Shown: positions 24,701 through 37,518 of the stretch, piece by piece
Layout of the letters: each line of letters begins with the position of its first letter
Position numbering within the stretch: position 1 is the stretch's first letter
Source: Ricinus communis
Lineage: Eukaryota; Streptophyta; Magnoliopsida; Malpighiales; Euphorbiaceae
Assembly: GCF_019578655.1 (NCBI RefSeq)
Contig: NC_063263.1
Location: 7,574,001 to 7,638,000 of the forward strand
Length of the DNA stretch: 64,000 nucleotides
Direction: 5' to 3'
Notes under the pieces: model-generated
Told to the model about the DNA's origin: nothing
What the model saw: the letters and a program-made list of their open reading frames with translations, nothing else
The model's database searches: none
Program-made: the position numbers and the translations under genes

Positions 24701-25079
24701 TATTAATGACTTAGTTGAGGTGTAAAGAATAAAGAGGGAGAAAACATTTATCAGAATATCTTTAATAATTTTTATATATTATTAGATTTTTTATTTTAAA
24801 AGAATTATCTAATAAATCCAATAAAGTGAAAAACAATTCCATTTCTTATTCTGAGTTTAATAAATGATTATAAATTTTTAATAAAAAATATAAAGTGAAT
24901 AAATGTATTATAAATTTTTAATATTTTAATATTTATCTTTAGTAAATAAATGAAAATGAAAATAAAGGAATAAAGATTCAATAAATAAATAACAAGAAAT
25001 GGGATAAAGATTTAAATAATACTCTATAACATAAAATATAATCATTAAACATTTACCTATAATAAAAGCTTTCCTAAGA
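21720..25079. other. AT-rich intergenic desert
   Basis: This is very AT-rich DNA of short imperfect A/T motifs. No open frame of useful length, RNA gene or transposon end was recognised. It may contain decayed MITEs that cannot be delimited by eye. Confidence 0.6.
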
Positions 25080-26620
25080 GTGTAGGATTGATAATTGGAG
25101 GCTCAAATGGATTGCTATTAAGCGAACTCACTTCTTGCCCAAGCGATTTCACTTCTATCGCTTGAAATACTATTCCTTATATTTAGGTATGGAATCTCTA
25201 GATATCAAACCGTCGCTTGCTTGAAATACTATTCCTTATATTTAGGTATGGAACCTCTAGATATCAAACTGTCGAGAAGGAGAAGAGATTAGCAATGGCT
25301 GTAACAAGAGATTCAAAAAAGAGACACTTACTGGTTCAACATTAAAGCCAGCCAAAGATGGTAAAGTACTTTATACTGTCTCTGCCTTAAAAAGAAAAGG
25401 TATTACACAAACCCAACAAATTGGCTGGCAGGAACTGGTTTTCGCCCGGGGTCGAAGCTTATTGTGCAGATTCCAAGCTTTATGACCCGGCCTCGGCTGA
25501 CGACTCTAATTCAGAAGAAGAGGTGATCTCGGCACCAGGTCACGATAAAGGACCCTAGAAGCCCAAGGTTTTTATTCCTTCCACAGTCAAAATGAAAATA
25601 CCTTCCAAATTTCTCATAACGCCTTCCCGCCTCCGCCCGATCGCTTTAATCTATTCCCACCTTCACATGTTTCTGGATTACAGGTTGGCTTGCTAGCGTC
25701 TTGCTATTGGCTTTCTAGCTAATACGGCTTTTTTCTAAGGTGAAATTGTTCAATCTGAACTTATACCTTTAAGACTTGAAGCGATCTATATAGATTTCTT
25801 TACTCGGCCAGATCTAACGATAATTTTTCATATTCTTTACCTGGATATAATATAATTATAGTCAATATAACTAGAGCAAGGTCTAGGTCACGAGTTAGGG
25901 CAGTGATTGATAGGCTCCCATCCCTTTCTGCTAGCCCGCATGGAAAGCGAAGCTAACCTGACGGACTACGTCGCTGCTTTAACCTCTATGCTAAGTTTTG
26001 CATATAAAGTTTGCATGGAGGTTGTCAATAGAATCCCTTTTCAAATTGAAATCTTTTTCCATACCGCTACTTTGTCCTGGCATATCCTTGATCCAAGACA
26101 CTAAATTAGCCTAGAAATGGATGCATCTTATTGCTATCTCTCATGACCCTTTTGGTCTCCGGTTTCACTGGAAAATTGGAAGGTCCCATGTTACAACTTT
26201 CATACCAATTCGGTCTATCCGGAATGCATTGGTTAAACATTCTTGGAGCCTGGTCTTGACGCAAAGCAGCCTTTCATTCCCTTGTTTCGTCGTGGCACAC
26301 GAAAGAAGGGCGAGCTGCGATCAAGCAGAAATAGCATAGTAAAGGAATAGGTCAATCGATGATGAGTGAACCTTCCCCGGGAGCCAATCTCCTATCGGTC
26401 CTGCCATCACGTCGCAGAACGAGAGCTTGTGTGGAACCTTTTATTTCTGGCGAAAAACCAAGTTTGTTAGGTTGGTAGAACTAGGACCCGTTGTTTCAGA
26501 CGAGACCTCCTTCCAGGCGGGTAGAGAGAAGCCAAACTGGCCGCAATATCGCCGGAAAGCCAGTGCCAGTAAGCTCTATTCGGCCCAGAGCATTGATTAT
26601 CAACCGAAAAAATTATAAAA
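25080..26620. other. Probable nuclear insertion of mitochondrial DNA (NUMT)
   Basis: Base composition changes abruptly from the AT-rich flanks to a balanced, GC-richer sequence with stretches such as CCCGGGGTCG and CTTCCCCGGGAG, then returns to AT-rich DNA near 26620. The texture is like plant mitochondrial intergenic DNA: long, non-repetitive, few CpG losses, and scattered open frames with no nuclear family match. No mitochondrial gene was identified inside, so the call rests on composition and style. Open frames at 25907-26104, 26121-26339 and 26427-26618 have no recognisable domain. Confidence 0.5.
25161..25274. repeat. 59-bp direct duplication inside the putative NUMT
   Basis: Two near-identical head-to-tail copies start at 25161 and 25220, each opening with CTTGAAATACTATTCC. 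They differ at only a couple of positions, for example GGAATC against GGAACC, so the duplication is fairly recent or was carried in with the inserted DNA. Confidence 0.85.
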
Positions 26621-29600
26621 CTAAATGATCATCTTTATATATAAAAAAAGATACTATTTTATGTTCTCAATTTTGTAGGAAAATAATAAAATAATAAATT
26701 ATTTTTAAATAAATAAATTTTTGTAAATTTTAAAAATAATAAATAATAAATATATAAATAACTATAATGTTATAAATTTATCCATTCACATCATGCCGTG
26801 GAAAGTCCAAACAAACTAAAATCTTAAACTAATATGCTAACTTTTTTTATATGCTAACAATTTTTCAAGCATTTAATCTATGATTTATGCGTAAATATAA
26901 TTTAAATATTATTATAATTCTATTTCCTAATAGTTTTAACCTAATGTCTAGTGTCTAATTTGATCTTTTAGAAATGCTAAATCTTCTTAGTTGAGAGTTG
27001 GGAGAATGCATTTGAAATAGGCATAAAATGTTGCAATGTTTGAGTGAATAAGTTGACAAGGGATTGATTGGTATTGTTATATGTGAGAAGTAAGAAGATT
27101 TTTTCTTAGGATAATTATATTTTTAGTGTATGAACTTGTTAATAAATGACAATCGAATGGTTAAAATTTTAAAATTAATAATTGAATGTTGCAATCTGTA
27201 GAAAAATAACAAATTGGTGTTTTTGGCAGGTGACTTTTAGATTTTTTTAGATTTATACAGGTAGATATAAGAGAGCAAAAATTATTAAATATGTCAAAAT
27301 TAAAATGAATTTATTAGTGATATAGCATTAAAGTAAGTTTTATCTTATATAACTAAATCTCCTTTTCTAATATCTTTTAATCCTCAATTTAGCTGTCTTG
27401 ATCCTTAATCTCCAATTCATGAATCCTAATATTTATTGCACGTAAAATTCTAATAACTTGATAAAAACACGTTTGTATATAATGAACAAATTTATCATTT
27501 TATTATTTTTACAATACATGTCTTTTATTTTTTTATCTCATTTAACATAAAAAAATTTATATTGGTATTTATAATATTTGACATGCTAAAAACACTATTT
27601 TGTTATATTTTCACATGTTGCCATACTTAATTATTAGTTTTAAAAGTTCAACCACTCAATTATTATTCTTTAACAAATTAAAACATCAAAAATATAATTA
27701 TTCATCTCTTCTTTGAATTTCTTTAACTTTTTAAGAAGAGAGCAAAAAATAATAATTTCTTTATTATATATGTCATGGTCTATTAAGCCAATTATGAATA
27801 TGTTTGCCTTTTAAATAATAATAATAATAGTAAGTTAATGAAGTTGGTGGTGTATAACAGAGAGATTCATCTATAGTCAACTTTCACAATCATAATCATT
27901 TATTGCTTTCTTGTTTCTCAATATTTATGTAGTGATAAATTAGTAACAAAGACTTATTAGGTGAGCAAATGTTCATAAAAGATATGAGCAATCCCAATTA
28001 ATTATTACATCAAAGCTGCCTGACTCTTGTTTATAATTTAATGATGACATTTCAAAGGGATTCTCTTTCTCTTTACGTCACAGAGTTGAAGTTTTGCAAA
28101 ATCTTTTAATGCAACCGATTCTGGATTCAACAATTTTAGAGTCCTTTTTCTATGTATGAATATGATTATCTTTCATGCATGGCTTAATTACATCACTAAC
28201 TTCTCCTAATTAAAATTAAAAAAAGTGTATTAATAATACTTTTGCTAATCATTAGTCCAAATTTTTAGGTGAAGTTAAGGGCCAACATGTCTGCTCTCTC
28301 ATGCTTCAAGGCTTTTTCCCTCGATTAGATATGTTCATCGTTTGAACGGATTCACTCAATAAGAATCATTTCTTGGATTTACTTTTCCCTGAAGAACAGA
28401 ACCTAATTCATTAGTGAAATTAGGTTTAAATCATTACAAATATAAACTGAATATATATGATTCCATAACTGTAATTGCTAAAAGCATAGCTTTTATATAT
28501 ATAAGAAAAAATTAAGGTTTAATTGCCTAAAAGAAAATTGTATTCTTTTTTTTACTTCTTCTGTGTTGTGTATGTTGGGTGGATTAGGAAATGGTATAAA
28601 ATGGTATGTTTTGTTTATATTGCTTAGCCAACGATTTATTGATGAACATTATATTTTTTAAAAAAATTTCGTCAGACAAAAGATACTAACAGTAATATTT
28701 TAAAAAATATAAAAAGAATATTATTTTAACTTATATTATTATAAAATCAGGTAGATTTATTATTTATATTTTATATTTTTCTAATTTTTTAAAATTTTAT
28801 TAAAAAAATATCAAAAGTATACTAAAAGATATTAGAATGATATTATATTAATCTGTATTATTATGAAATCAACAAAATAAGATAGATTTATTATTTTTAT
28901 TTTATATTTTTATGTTTGGTATTCATAAATTGAATGATATTATATTTTTTATTTATAGCAACTAGTGTGCTTTTATGACATAAAAAAATGTGTTTCAAAA
29001 AATATACTAAAATATTCTAAAATGCAGTTAAAAGATATATAAAGATATAATTAGAATAAAAGTACAAAAGTCATTTAAGAGTGCCATAAAAATAATAGTT
29101 TTGTATTTATAGTAGCTATTTAATCTTCCATGATAATAAAAATGCGTATAAGGATGAAGAATGAATGTGATATCATAATTTTATTAAAAAATAATATTAA
29201 TAAAATATCAAAAGAATATCATAGTGCAGTATTTAAGAAAATTATATAAATAATTTTTTAAAATTTTAGATTGTAAAATAATACATTTTTGAATTGTATA
29301 TTTTAGGAACTCCTAATTCATTTAGTTTTTCTCGATTTGTTATTTGTGCTCAACATAAAACCAGACATGATATAGTATTAAATTAAAATATTAATAATCA
29401 AAAATTAGATTTAAAGTAAATATCATAATATATAATTAAAATAGATAAAATAAATAAAATTTCTAGATTTTAAAAGAAAGTCGAAACCAATATGTTAATA
29501 TTTTTTCTGGAAAATGTTACGTGGACATTTTTTGGATGTTAAATATGTCAATTAAAATATTGAACTAGCAAGAAATAAAATAAATTTTTTTTATTCAATT

Positions 29601-30802
29601 CTGAATATGTAAAGGAAAAAAAGAAGATAAAATAACATAAGTTAAATTAAATATAGAAATAACCTCATTTCTTTATATTAATAGCTAATAACTATTAAAT
29701 CTTGTGACTCTAATAACAAGAAGATATTCAAAATCCTTAATGAAATTGTAAGTTTTGTTTCAGAATTGGATTGTTCGATCATTTAAGGGTCTGAAACAAA
29801 TTGGGAATACAAGACAGGAGTATAACCTGTAGCAGCCTCAGACATGTCGAAGATAGTTGCACCTGAATCCTCCAAAGAACCTACAAGAAATAAAAACGAA
29901 CGGCACGGATGTTTTACATTCACACTGCCAACAAAGATTTAGATATGCAAAGCAACATTCTTGCAACCATTCTGCAAATTTGAGAGAAGTGAATGCATCG
30001 GTTCACAAAAGTTACAAGAACAAATTATAAGAACTTGCAAGCAGGAGCTCTGGTACAAATAGCCAGTCATGGTTTAGTACATTTCGATTACTATGTGAGC
30101 GATCAAAAAACATCATTGGGAGGAGATTACACTTATTTTTCCTTTTTATAAACATACAATGACTAGGAAACTGAACCTCAAGAATAAATAGGTTTCTGCC
30201 TTCTTCAGGCCCAACTTTAATGAATGACTGGAGAAAATTGCCCACTTTTATGTCTTGCCAATAGTAATCTACTTGTAGTCCTTTTGTCTCACTGTTGGTT
30301 TTGTGTTCAATCTCTTCTGTCTCAGTGTTGGAATAGCTGTCAGGAACTTGGGATCTTTCGCCTCATTGATGTAGTCATTGTCAATCTTTATGGAGGGGAT
30401 GTTCGAAATCTGAGGCCAATTTCCACATTCTCCAGTTTAGACCTTTGTTTCAAGAAAATGCAAATGACATAGCAGTGAGGACAAACAAACACAGAAACAC
30501 AAGGAGTATTTTACTGATTAGATGAAAAATAGTGCAATTCTCCTGGGGCTTTCCAGTTCATCTCATCTCACGACCGACATACAGAATTGAATCAGACTCA
30601 AAGCGAAATTAATATAGTAGCCACAATAGCAGGGGAAAAGTTTGAATTGGAATCCTGTCAGGAATACACATGGAATTAATGAAAAAATGTGACCAGATGT
30701 ACTCTGAAATATGATTTATAGCTTAAAGAAAAGGAAACTTTCAATATGTAATACCTTAGCATGCATGATGAATAGATTGAAAGAAAGAGACTTCTTTTGT
30801 CT
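26621..30802. other. AT-rich intergenic region downstream of NLR remnants
   Basis: No gene is supported. A weak direct repeat of about 131 bp period (TAGATTTATTATTT near 28752 and 28883) hints at decayed repeats. The last kilobase, about 29.75-30.8 kb, is less AT-rich and may include the old 3' UTR of the NLR remnant that ends at 30803. Confidence 0.5.
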
Positions 30803-33800
30803 CACTTGATCTTATGACAATTTATTTCTATGTTGGGATGTGAGAATTCTTGGGCCAATCTTCCCCTCCCTCCTGTTGACACCTCCTTTCTAGCAAAGGA
30901 CATTTCCAGATAGATAGAAAAGAAATGGAGGAGGGCAATCCCTCTTCAGGATTGGACTGGAGGTTAGGGCAGCACTCAATCTCCGATTTTCTAAGAGAAG
31001 TAAGCTGTTGAAGTCCCTTGTAATTCAGAGATATCATATTCTGCATATCTCTAATTATGAGATAGGCAAGCGTGGATGACAGCTGCTCTTGTGGCACAGA
31101 ATGAAGCTGAGGACAGTGGTTGATCTCCAGTTCTCTAAGAGAAGTGAGGTGTTAAAGCCCCTTATAGTCCAGAGACTTGAGATTTCAAGAGACTGAATTT
31201 TAAGAGAGGTAAGAGTGGAGGGCAGCTTCATCTTCCTAGGAAATGATTCCATATCCTCTTCTCTATACCCAGCAATACTAAAGTGCAAAAGCAAGGGGAG
31301 CATTTGCAAACCCCATTGCATTTGGCCGCAGATCAGCTTGTTGCAACTTTCAATATGAAACAATTTTAATTCAGAAGGTAAACCCCCTGCTGGGAATGAC
31401 TTAAGTTTCGTACAATTACAGATACAGAGAGAAGAAAGAGAGGATGGGAGCCCCTTTTTGGGGAATGACTCGAGCTCTGGACAATAAGCTATATGCAGCT
31501 CCATAAGGATAGGGAAAAAGAAGGTGCATAAGTTTAGGTAGCAACTTCAAACTTGAGCAATACCATAAAAACAACAATATTAAATTTGGGGCAAGTAATC
31601 CTCCTTCAGGAAAAGATACTATCTTGCCGCAATTTGAAATTTCCAAGGAAGTGAGAGATGTGAAATCCCCATGAGTTGGTTCAGCTGGACAAATGGATTC
31701 CAGATTTTGACAGTTAATTATGTGAAGTTTCTGCAATCTGGGAAATGACCCTAACGAGCAGCACTTAAGTGAATTACAATCAGTGATATCAATCCTTCCT
31801 ATTCTGGAACAAAGAACACCAAGTAGTATCTTTCTTTCTTGTAGAGAAGTAGGGAGATGAACTCGGAGTGGAATCGACTAATTACGAAACTGTGCTGACC
31901 ATGAGACAATTTCTTTATCACCACATCATGAAAACAATCCTTAAACATGATCCTAACGGTTAATGGAGCCACTGGAAATAAAGGCGCAAGCTGATGACAT
32001 TCCTCAATCTCAAAGTACTGTTAAAGAAGGAAGGTGACTAGGCAGGCCCTCTGTAAGTCGGGGGCATCCTCTTATGCAAAGCTTTTGGGATAGAGGGAAT
32101 CTTGAGCAACTCTGGCGTGTTGAATTTGAAACAGATATTCTTTCTCTAGGGAAAGATATTAAACTTGGGCAACGCCTAATTTCCAAGAAAATGAGAGATG
32201 CGAAGACCCTACGAGTTGCTTCTAGCATGGAAAGGGATTCAATATTTTGACAGCTCTCTATATACAATCTCCTTAATCTAGGAAAGAATTCTAACGGGAA
32301 GCACTTGAGGGTATTATAGCCTCTGATTTCAACATCTTCTAAAGAAAGGGAAAGACGTTCTGTTTTCTTTACTCCCTCAAATAGGAAATCTATGGAGTCG
32401 AATTTGTCAACTTTGCGTTGTCGTGCCCAGTAGACAGTTTCTCCAACTTCACATGACGAGAATTATCTTGCAACAGCATGTTGTCCATCATTGGTGCCCC
32501 TAGAAGTGAAAACACAAGTTGCTGACAATCCACAATCTTAAGTGTTGTTAAAGAAGGAAGGTGACCGGGTACAACCTTTACTAATTTGGGACACGCTCTT
32601 ATGTAAACCTCCTAAAGGAGATGGAATGCTCCATTCTCATCTTTCCACTCTCGCCATTGTGGCATCCTCTCAAACTTCAAAGTTTTCAGGGATCTAAATG
32701 ACTTCTCCATGGACTTGCAATTTCCATGGAATTCAGGACCGACAATCACAATTTTATCAAAAGCTGCAATGTAAAGATCTTCTAGAGATGGTAACTGACC
32801 CAGTGATGGTAAGCAGGAGCAGTATTTGCTTCAAGTGAGTTTCAAGGATACTAAATTCGAGAAAAAAGAGTCTCCTACCCAGCCTGGAACTCTTGTACGG
32901 CCTTAGCCAGAAACTGACATGCGTTCCAAGTTAGTATGAGGTTGTAACTGCTCAAGGACGTCTCTTTCTTGCGGTGAATCATCAGTGTCGCCATCCCATA
33001 CTAGCTTCAACTCCTTAAGGTGCTTCTTACCCTTTAAATTAGCTCTCAGAGCATCCTGCGCATCCACAACAGTTTGAAGCTCCCAAATAGAAAGTTTTCC
33101 CCCCAGATTCTGGAGCTCTCTCTACTCTCTAATGCGAGATCCACTATTTTTCCCCACAATAAAATTAGTTAATATTTGCAGCTTTATCAGTTTTCCCATT
33201 TTCGGTGGCATCTCTTGCAAGCAAGTTTGTCCAATATCAAGATGAAGCAAATTGATTAACCTCATTGTAGATTGGGGTAACTTTTTCACTAATGTTCCTA
33301 AGAATCCAAATATCGCAAATACTTCAAGTTACCAATTGAATTAGGCAATGCAACAAGGCAACTAGAAAACTGCAAGTCTAATAACAACAAATGGTTTCAG
33401 GTAATTTTCTAATTAGCATTCTGGAGAGGTCTGGATATCCTAAATGTTTCAAAATGCTTACTGAATCGAGCAGCTTCTGTGCACCGTCACACCCAGAGAA
33501 AGATAGCACTCTTAGATGCTTTAACCTTCGGATCATATCATGCATTTGCTTATCATCAACGTTCTCAAGCAACGAAAATAAATTTGATGGTAGCAAGGTC
33601 CGTGAAAATTTCGCTCTATATAAATCACGAGGGATTTCAGTCATATTGCATGAATCATCACCTTTTAATTTGAAGTAAAAGTTTGAGGACACCGACACAG
33701 CTAAGTCATTTAGAAGATCATGCATAATGAAGCCAGATTCATCGCCACTTATTGGTTGAAGAAAGGACCTTGATAAGAGATCATGAAAGTATTCATAACC

Positions 33801-33980
33801 TATTTTTTCCATCTCCTTATTTCCTGTGAATTGAACTAGAAAGCCTTCTGCCATCCATAAAAGGACTATTTCCTGTTTCTTAAGTTTACAACCTATAGGA
33901 AATACAGTACAATAGGCAAAGCATCTCTTGAGATGTGTTGGGAGATGTAAATAGCTCAATTTCAGAGCAGGAATTACACA
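30803..33980 (-). pseudogene. CC-NBS-LRR (RPP13-like) remnant B: partial NB-ARC plus LRR
   Basis: The copy begins abruptly in the middle of an NB-ARC domain (VIPALKLSYLHLP, then HLKRCFAYC, LLWMAEGFL, YFHDLLSRSF) and keeps an intact MHD motif (IMHDLLNDLA). The frame is open from about 34007 to 33378 and then breaks. LRR coding continues in several frames down to a family-like C-terminus near 30803. A single-base frameshift after SHIP hides the expected I-E-I-N-C-H-K tail, and several in-frame stops occur. Everything upstream of the RNBS-D region (coiled coil, P-loop, kinase-2, GLPL) is absent because the left end is fused to the LRR of copy A at about 33980. NLRs of this class are cytosolic immune receptors; this copy cannot encode one. 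Confidence 0.85.
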
Positions 33981-36737
33981 TCCACTAACTTGTAGAGTCT
34001 TTAACATAGGTAGCAGTTCTAATGAAAAGCACCCGAGAGAATCACAATTCTAATTTAAATTTCTTCCAAATTAGTGGAAAGATCACCTATTTGCTCTATT
34101 CCCTCTAGCAGGAATTTATTAATTACGAGTCTATGCATCCGATAAGGCAACTTCTCGAGCAAAATGTCTCGAGAATAGTCCATTGTCTTCATTTTGAGGA
34201 AGGTTGGAGTCATTAAGGGTTTAAGTTTTCCATAATCCTTCATTTGAAGAGTTGCTAAAGAAGGAAGGTGAGTAGGGAGGGTCGTTACAAGATTAGGACA
34301 ATTGTTTAAGTACAGCTTTCTAAGGACAGGGAAAGCTATAAGTTCATCATTGTTCACATGGCAATTCCACTCGCACCAATATGTCATCCAAGAAGAATCT
34401 TAAAACCTCAAGGGATCTAAAGGCTGCCATCATAGATGAGCAACTCCTATAGAACTCAGGACTAACAACCTTACCTGCAGTCAATGAAGTGATTGACAAT
34501 TCTTTTAAGGAGGGTAACTGCCAAAAAGATGGCAAAAATGAGCAGCATTGACATTTACCGAATGTCAAGGAGACTACATTTGACAAGGACAAGCCTCCTG
34601 CCCATTCTAGAAATTTTGTAGCATTATAACCAACAATGGAAAGATCTTCTAAGTTAGCATGCGACTGTAATTGTTCAAGTAACACTATTTCCTTTTATGA
34701 AATCCATTTTTTCATCAGCCCATCTCGATTCTAACCCCTTTTAGGTCTTTCTTACTATTCAGATTGGATTTCATAGCTTCTTGAGGATCCACAACATTTT
34801 GAAGATTCCAAACAAAGAGTTCTCCACAGAGATACTGAAGCTCTCCTAGCTTCTTGATGCTAGATCCACATTGTTTTCCTATGAAGAAATCAGTTAATAC
34901 TTGTAGATTCTTTAACCTCCCCAATTGTAATGGCATCTTCTGTAGTTTTGTTTGTCTAATATCAAGGTGATGCAAGTTGATTAGCCTTTCTATTTTGGTT
35001 GGTAATTCAACAAGATGCTTGCACTTGGACAATATTAAAGTCTGCAAGTTATACAAACTATTCACTGATTTAGGCAAATACTGGATGTTCTATGAACATT
35101 CAAATATCGCAGAAGCTTTAAGTTTCCAATTGAACTTTGCAATTCATCTATGCTGGTATATTGAGGTAGAGATAGAGCTCGAAGGCACCTGAGTTTTGGT
35201 AATAAGTCATGAGTCACCTCTTTGTCAATATTTGATGTCTTACCACGTCCATGGAAAACCTAAAGGTATCAAAGTGCGCAAACACTTAGCTTTATAAATG
35301 CCTTGAAGCTTCCTCGATGTGTCCTGATATGTTTTTACATAGGATAAATGGCGAGTCTTCTTATCATTCTTGCTTCGTGAATTTTCACAAACACCCTCCA
35401 ACTGCGAGCAAAACTCTAGCCACAATCATTAATCAGATCAAGCATCATGAAATAAGATTGATGACTTCTTGATTTTCGAAAAAATGACCTGGACACAAGA
35501 TCATGGAAGTACTCCTCAGCTATTTCATTTACCTCCTTGTTCCCTTTAGATTGGACTAGAAAACCTTCTGCCATCCAAAGAAGGATCAAGTCCTCTTTCT
35601 TAAATTTATAGCCCTTAGGGAACAACAAGCAAAGAATCGTTTTACAGGTAAAGGAAGATAATGGTAGCTTAATCTTAGAGCTGGAAGAACATCATGATTT
35701 ACCAAATCCCACATTTCACTCTTTAGTATCTTCTCCCATTCATCCACCTTTCTTTTAGAACGTAGTAGTCCCCCAAGGGCCTTTGTAGTTAAAGGCAAAC
35801 CTTTGCACCTTTTCACGATTTCTCTACCAATAACTTCTAGGATTAATGTTTCTTGGAGTTTCCATTAACAAAAGGATGGTTTGCAAACAAGAACCAACAA
35901 TCATCGGCATTTAATTCTTTTAGATGATGAATTGGAACAGTGCACACGATGGCTGTTACATTTTCATTGCGTGTTGTAACAATGATCTTATGCCCTAGCG
36001 CTCCAGAGTTAAAAGGTTTTTGCAAACTGTTCCAAACAATATACTTATCGTTCTAAATATCATCTAAAACAAGCAAAAATTTCTTATGCACCAATCCCTT
36101 CTGTAGCTCAAGTTGAATTTGATTTAACGTGGTGGCTTCGCAGTTTTTCTAGATGACCTCCTCAAGAACATCTCTCGTTACCTTGCATACATCAAACTCC
36201 TTGGAGACACACATCATTGCTTTGAGATCAAACCATTCTTGCACTCTGCTATCATTGTAGAGAAGTTGAGCAAGATTGGTTTTTTCAACCCCACCCATAC
36301 CCATAATAGAAATAAAATCTATATCGTTGCTACCATTAAATATCACCTTTGTTATAGCTTCCTTATCAGCATCCCTACCATAGACACCAGATTCATCAAC
36401 CAAAGAAGTTGGTATTTTTTGAGAAGATGGTTTCTTTCCATTACCATCTCTCAAACCAAGAGCATCCTTCTGGTTAGCCAAATGTTCAATTTACTCAAGA
36501 ATTTCTTCTAACTTTGTTTTCACTCCCTCTTTAAATGGATTATAGGTAGAGAAGAAGTTCATCACCTTTTTCTTTTGAGATGGAGCTTAGGACTTGATAC
36601 GAGTCATCAGCTTCATAGATGGCATCTTTAAGCTCATCAAGCCATTCTTTCATAGATGGCATCTGCTTCTCCTCTGCATCATCAAAAACTCAAGTTATAT
36701 ATATCATTGTTGTCTGCAACTCCTTAAGCAGTTTATC

Positions 36738-36959
36738 GGGTTAAATGTCCTGCTGGTACCAAACCTTCGCACTTTTTTTCAATTGGTACCAAACCTTCAA
36801 TTTGTTTCTTTTTTATACCACTTCTATTATTTCTGTATCTTCCGCCAGTACCAATGAGGAATCTTGCACTTATTTGCTGATGTGGCTGTCGGATTTATGA
36901 AGGATAACATACCACTTGCCACATCTGTTGCTGACTCAACAAACAGTTATCCAACCCAG
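36738..36959 (+). repeat. Left terminal inverted repeat of the Pack-MULE
   Basis: Aligns to the reverse complement of 37296-37518. Shared blocks include TTGCTGACTCAA, CACTTATTTGCTGATGTGGC and CAGTACCAATGAGGAATC. Confidence 0.9.
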
Positions 36960-36961
36960 TT

Positions 36962-37251
36962 GAACCCAGCTCCACAACTCCATTGGCTGACGGAATACAA
37001 ACCAAAGTCTGCAACCCAAAAATCTGACCCTGTCTAGCCCGTTCACAAGACGACGAAGCTAACCGTTCTAACCCAGCAACCTAGACCGGACTCCCGTTGA
37101 AAAAAGCTTGACCAGGTAACCCACCACCATTAACAAAAGATTGTTGGGGTTGCCAGAGAGCCGAGAGATCGGTATTCATAAAGGCTTCCATGACTGATGC
37201 GTTGTCGTTACTTCATAGATTCATTGTCGGTGCTACTATATAGTCCGTCAT
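36962..37251 (-). pseudogene. Captured MYC2-type bHLH gene fragments inside the Pack-MULE
   Basis: On the minus strand from 37251 the frame reads MTDY, then PTMNL, a stop, DNASVMEAFMNTDLSALW, which is the N-terminus of MYC2-like bHLH factors (MTDY...PTMNLW...DNASxMEAFM). It then jumps without a frame change to SFVNGGGLPGQAFFNGSPV, a stop, [19 protein letters not shown] and [20 protein letters not shown], which belong to the JAZ-interaction/transactivation region of the same family. About 150 residues between the two pieces are missing, as are the bHLH domain and everything after. Both stops sit where the family has Trp, so they are probable TGG to TGA/TAG changes. MYC2 is a nuclear regulator of jasmonate responses and its gene is usually intronless. 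This fragment has no DNA-binding domain and is not expected to make a working protein. Confidence 0.88.
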
Positions 37252-37295
37252 TCCATACAAAGCTAAACAATTTTAATTCAGTGAGATGTTAATTG

Positions 37296-37518
37296 CTGAG
37301 TTGGATAACTGTTTATTGAGTCAGCAACAGATGTGGTAAGTGGTGTGTTATCCTTTATAAATCCAGCAGCCACATCAGCAAATAAGTGACGGATTCCTCA
37401 TTGGTACTGACGGAAGATACATAAATAATATGAGTGGTATCAAAAAGAAACAAATTGAAAGTTTGATACCAATTGGATATAAGTGACCAAAGTTTAGTAC
37501 CAGTGGGGCATTTAACCC
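37296..37518 (-). repeat. Right terminal inverted repeat of the Pack-MULE
   Basis: The inverted partner of 36738-36959, ending CATTTAACCC directly before the 9-bp target duplication. Confidence 0.9.

Larger units (their letters stand above)
36738..37518. mobile_element. Non-autonomous Mutator-like element (Pack-MULE), 781 bp
   Basis: The ends are GGGTTAAATG and CATTTAACCC. The terminal inverted repeats are long (left 36738-36959, right 37296-37518) and match over their full length with scattered mismatches and short gaps. A perfect 9-bp direct repeat, CAGTTTATC, flanks the element at 36729-36737 and 37519-37527; 9-bp target duplications and long TIRs are hallmarks of Mutator-like elements. 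Removing the element with one target copy restores the coiled-coil reading of the host NLR remnant. No transposase is encoded. The about 336-bp core is GC-richer and holds captured MYC2-type coding fragments. Confidence 0.92.

Noticed and set aside
25907..26618. Three consecutive plus-strand open frames in the GC-richer island
   Set aside because: No recognisable protein family; open frames are expected by chance in GC-richer mitochondrial-type DNA.
30012..30245. 77-residue minus-strand open frame downstream of the NLR remnants
   Set aside because: No NLR or other motif recognised; more likely old 3' UTR or spacer.
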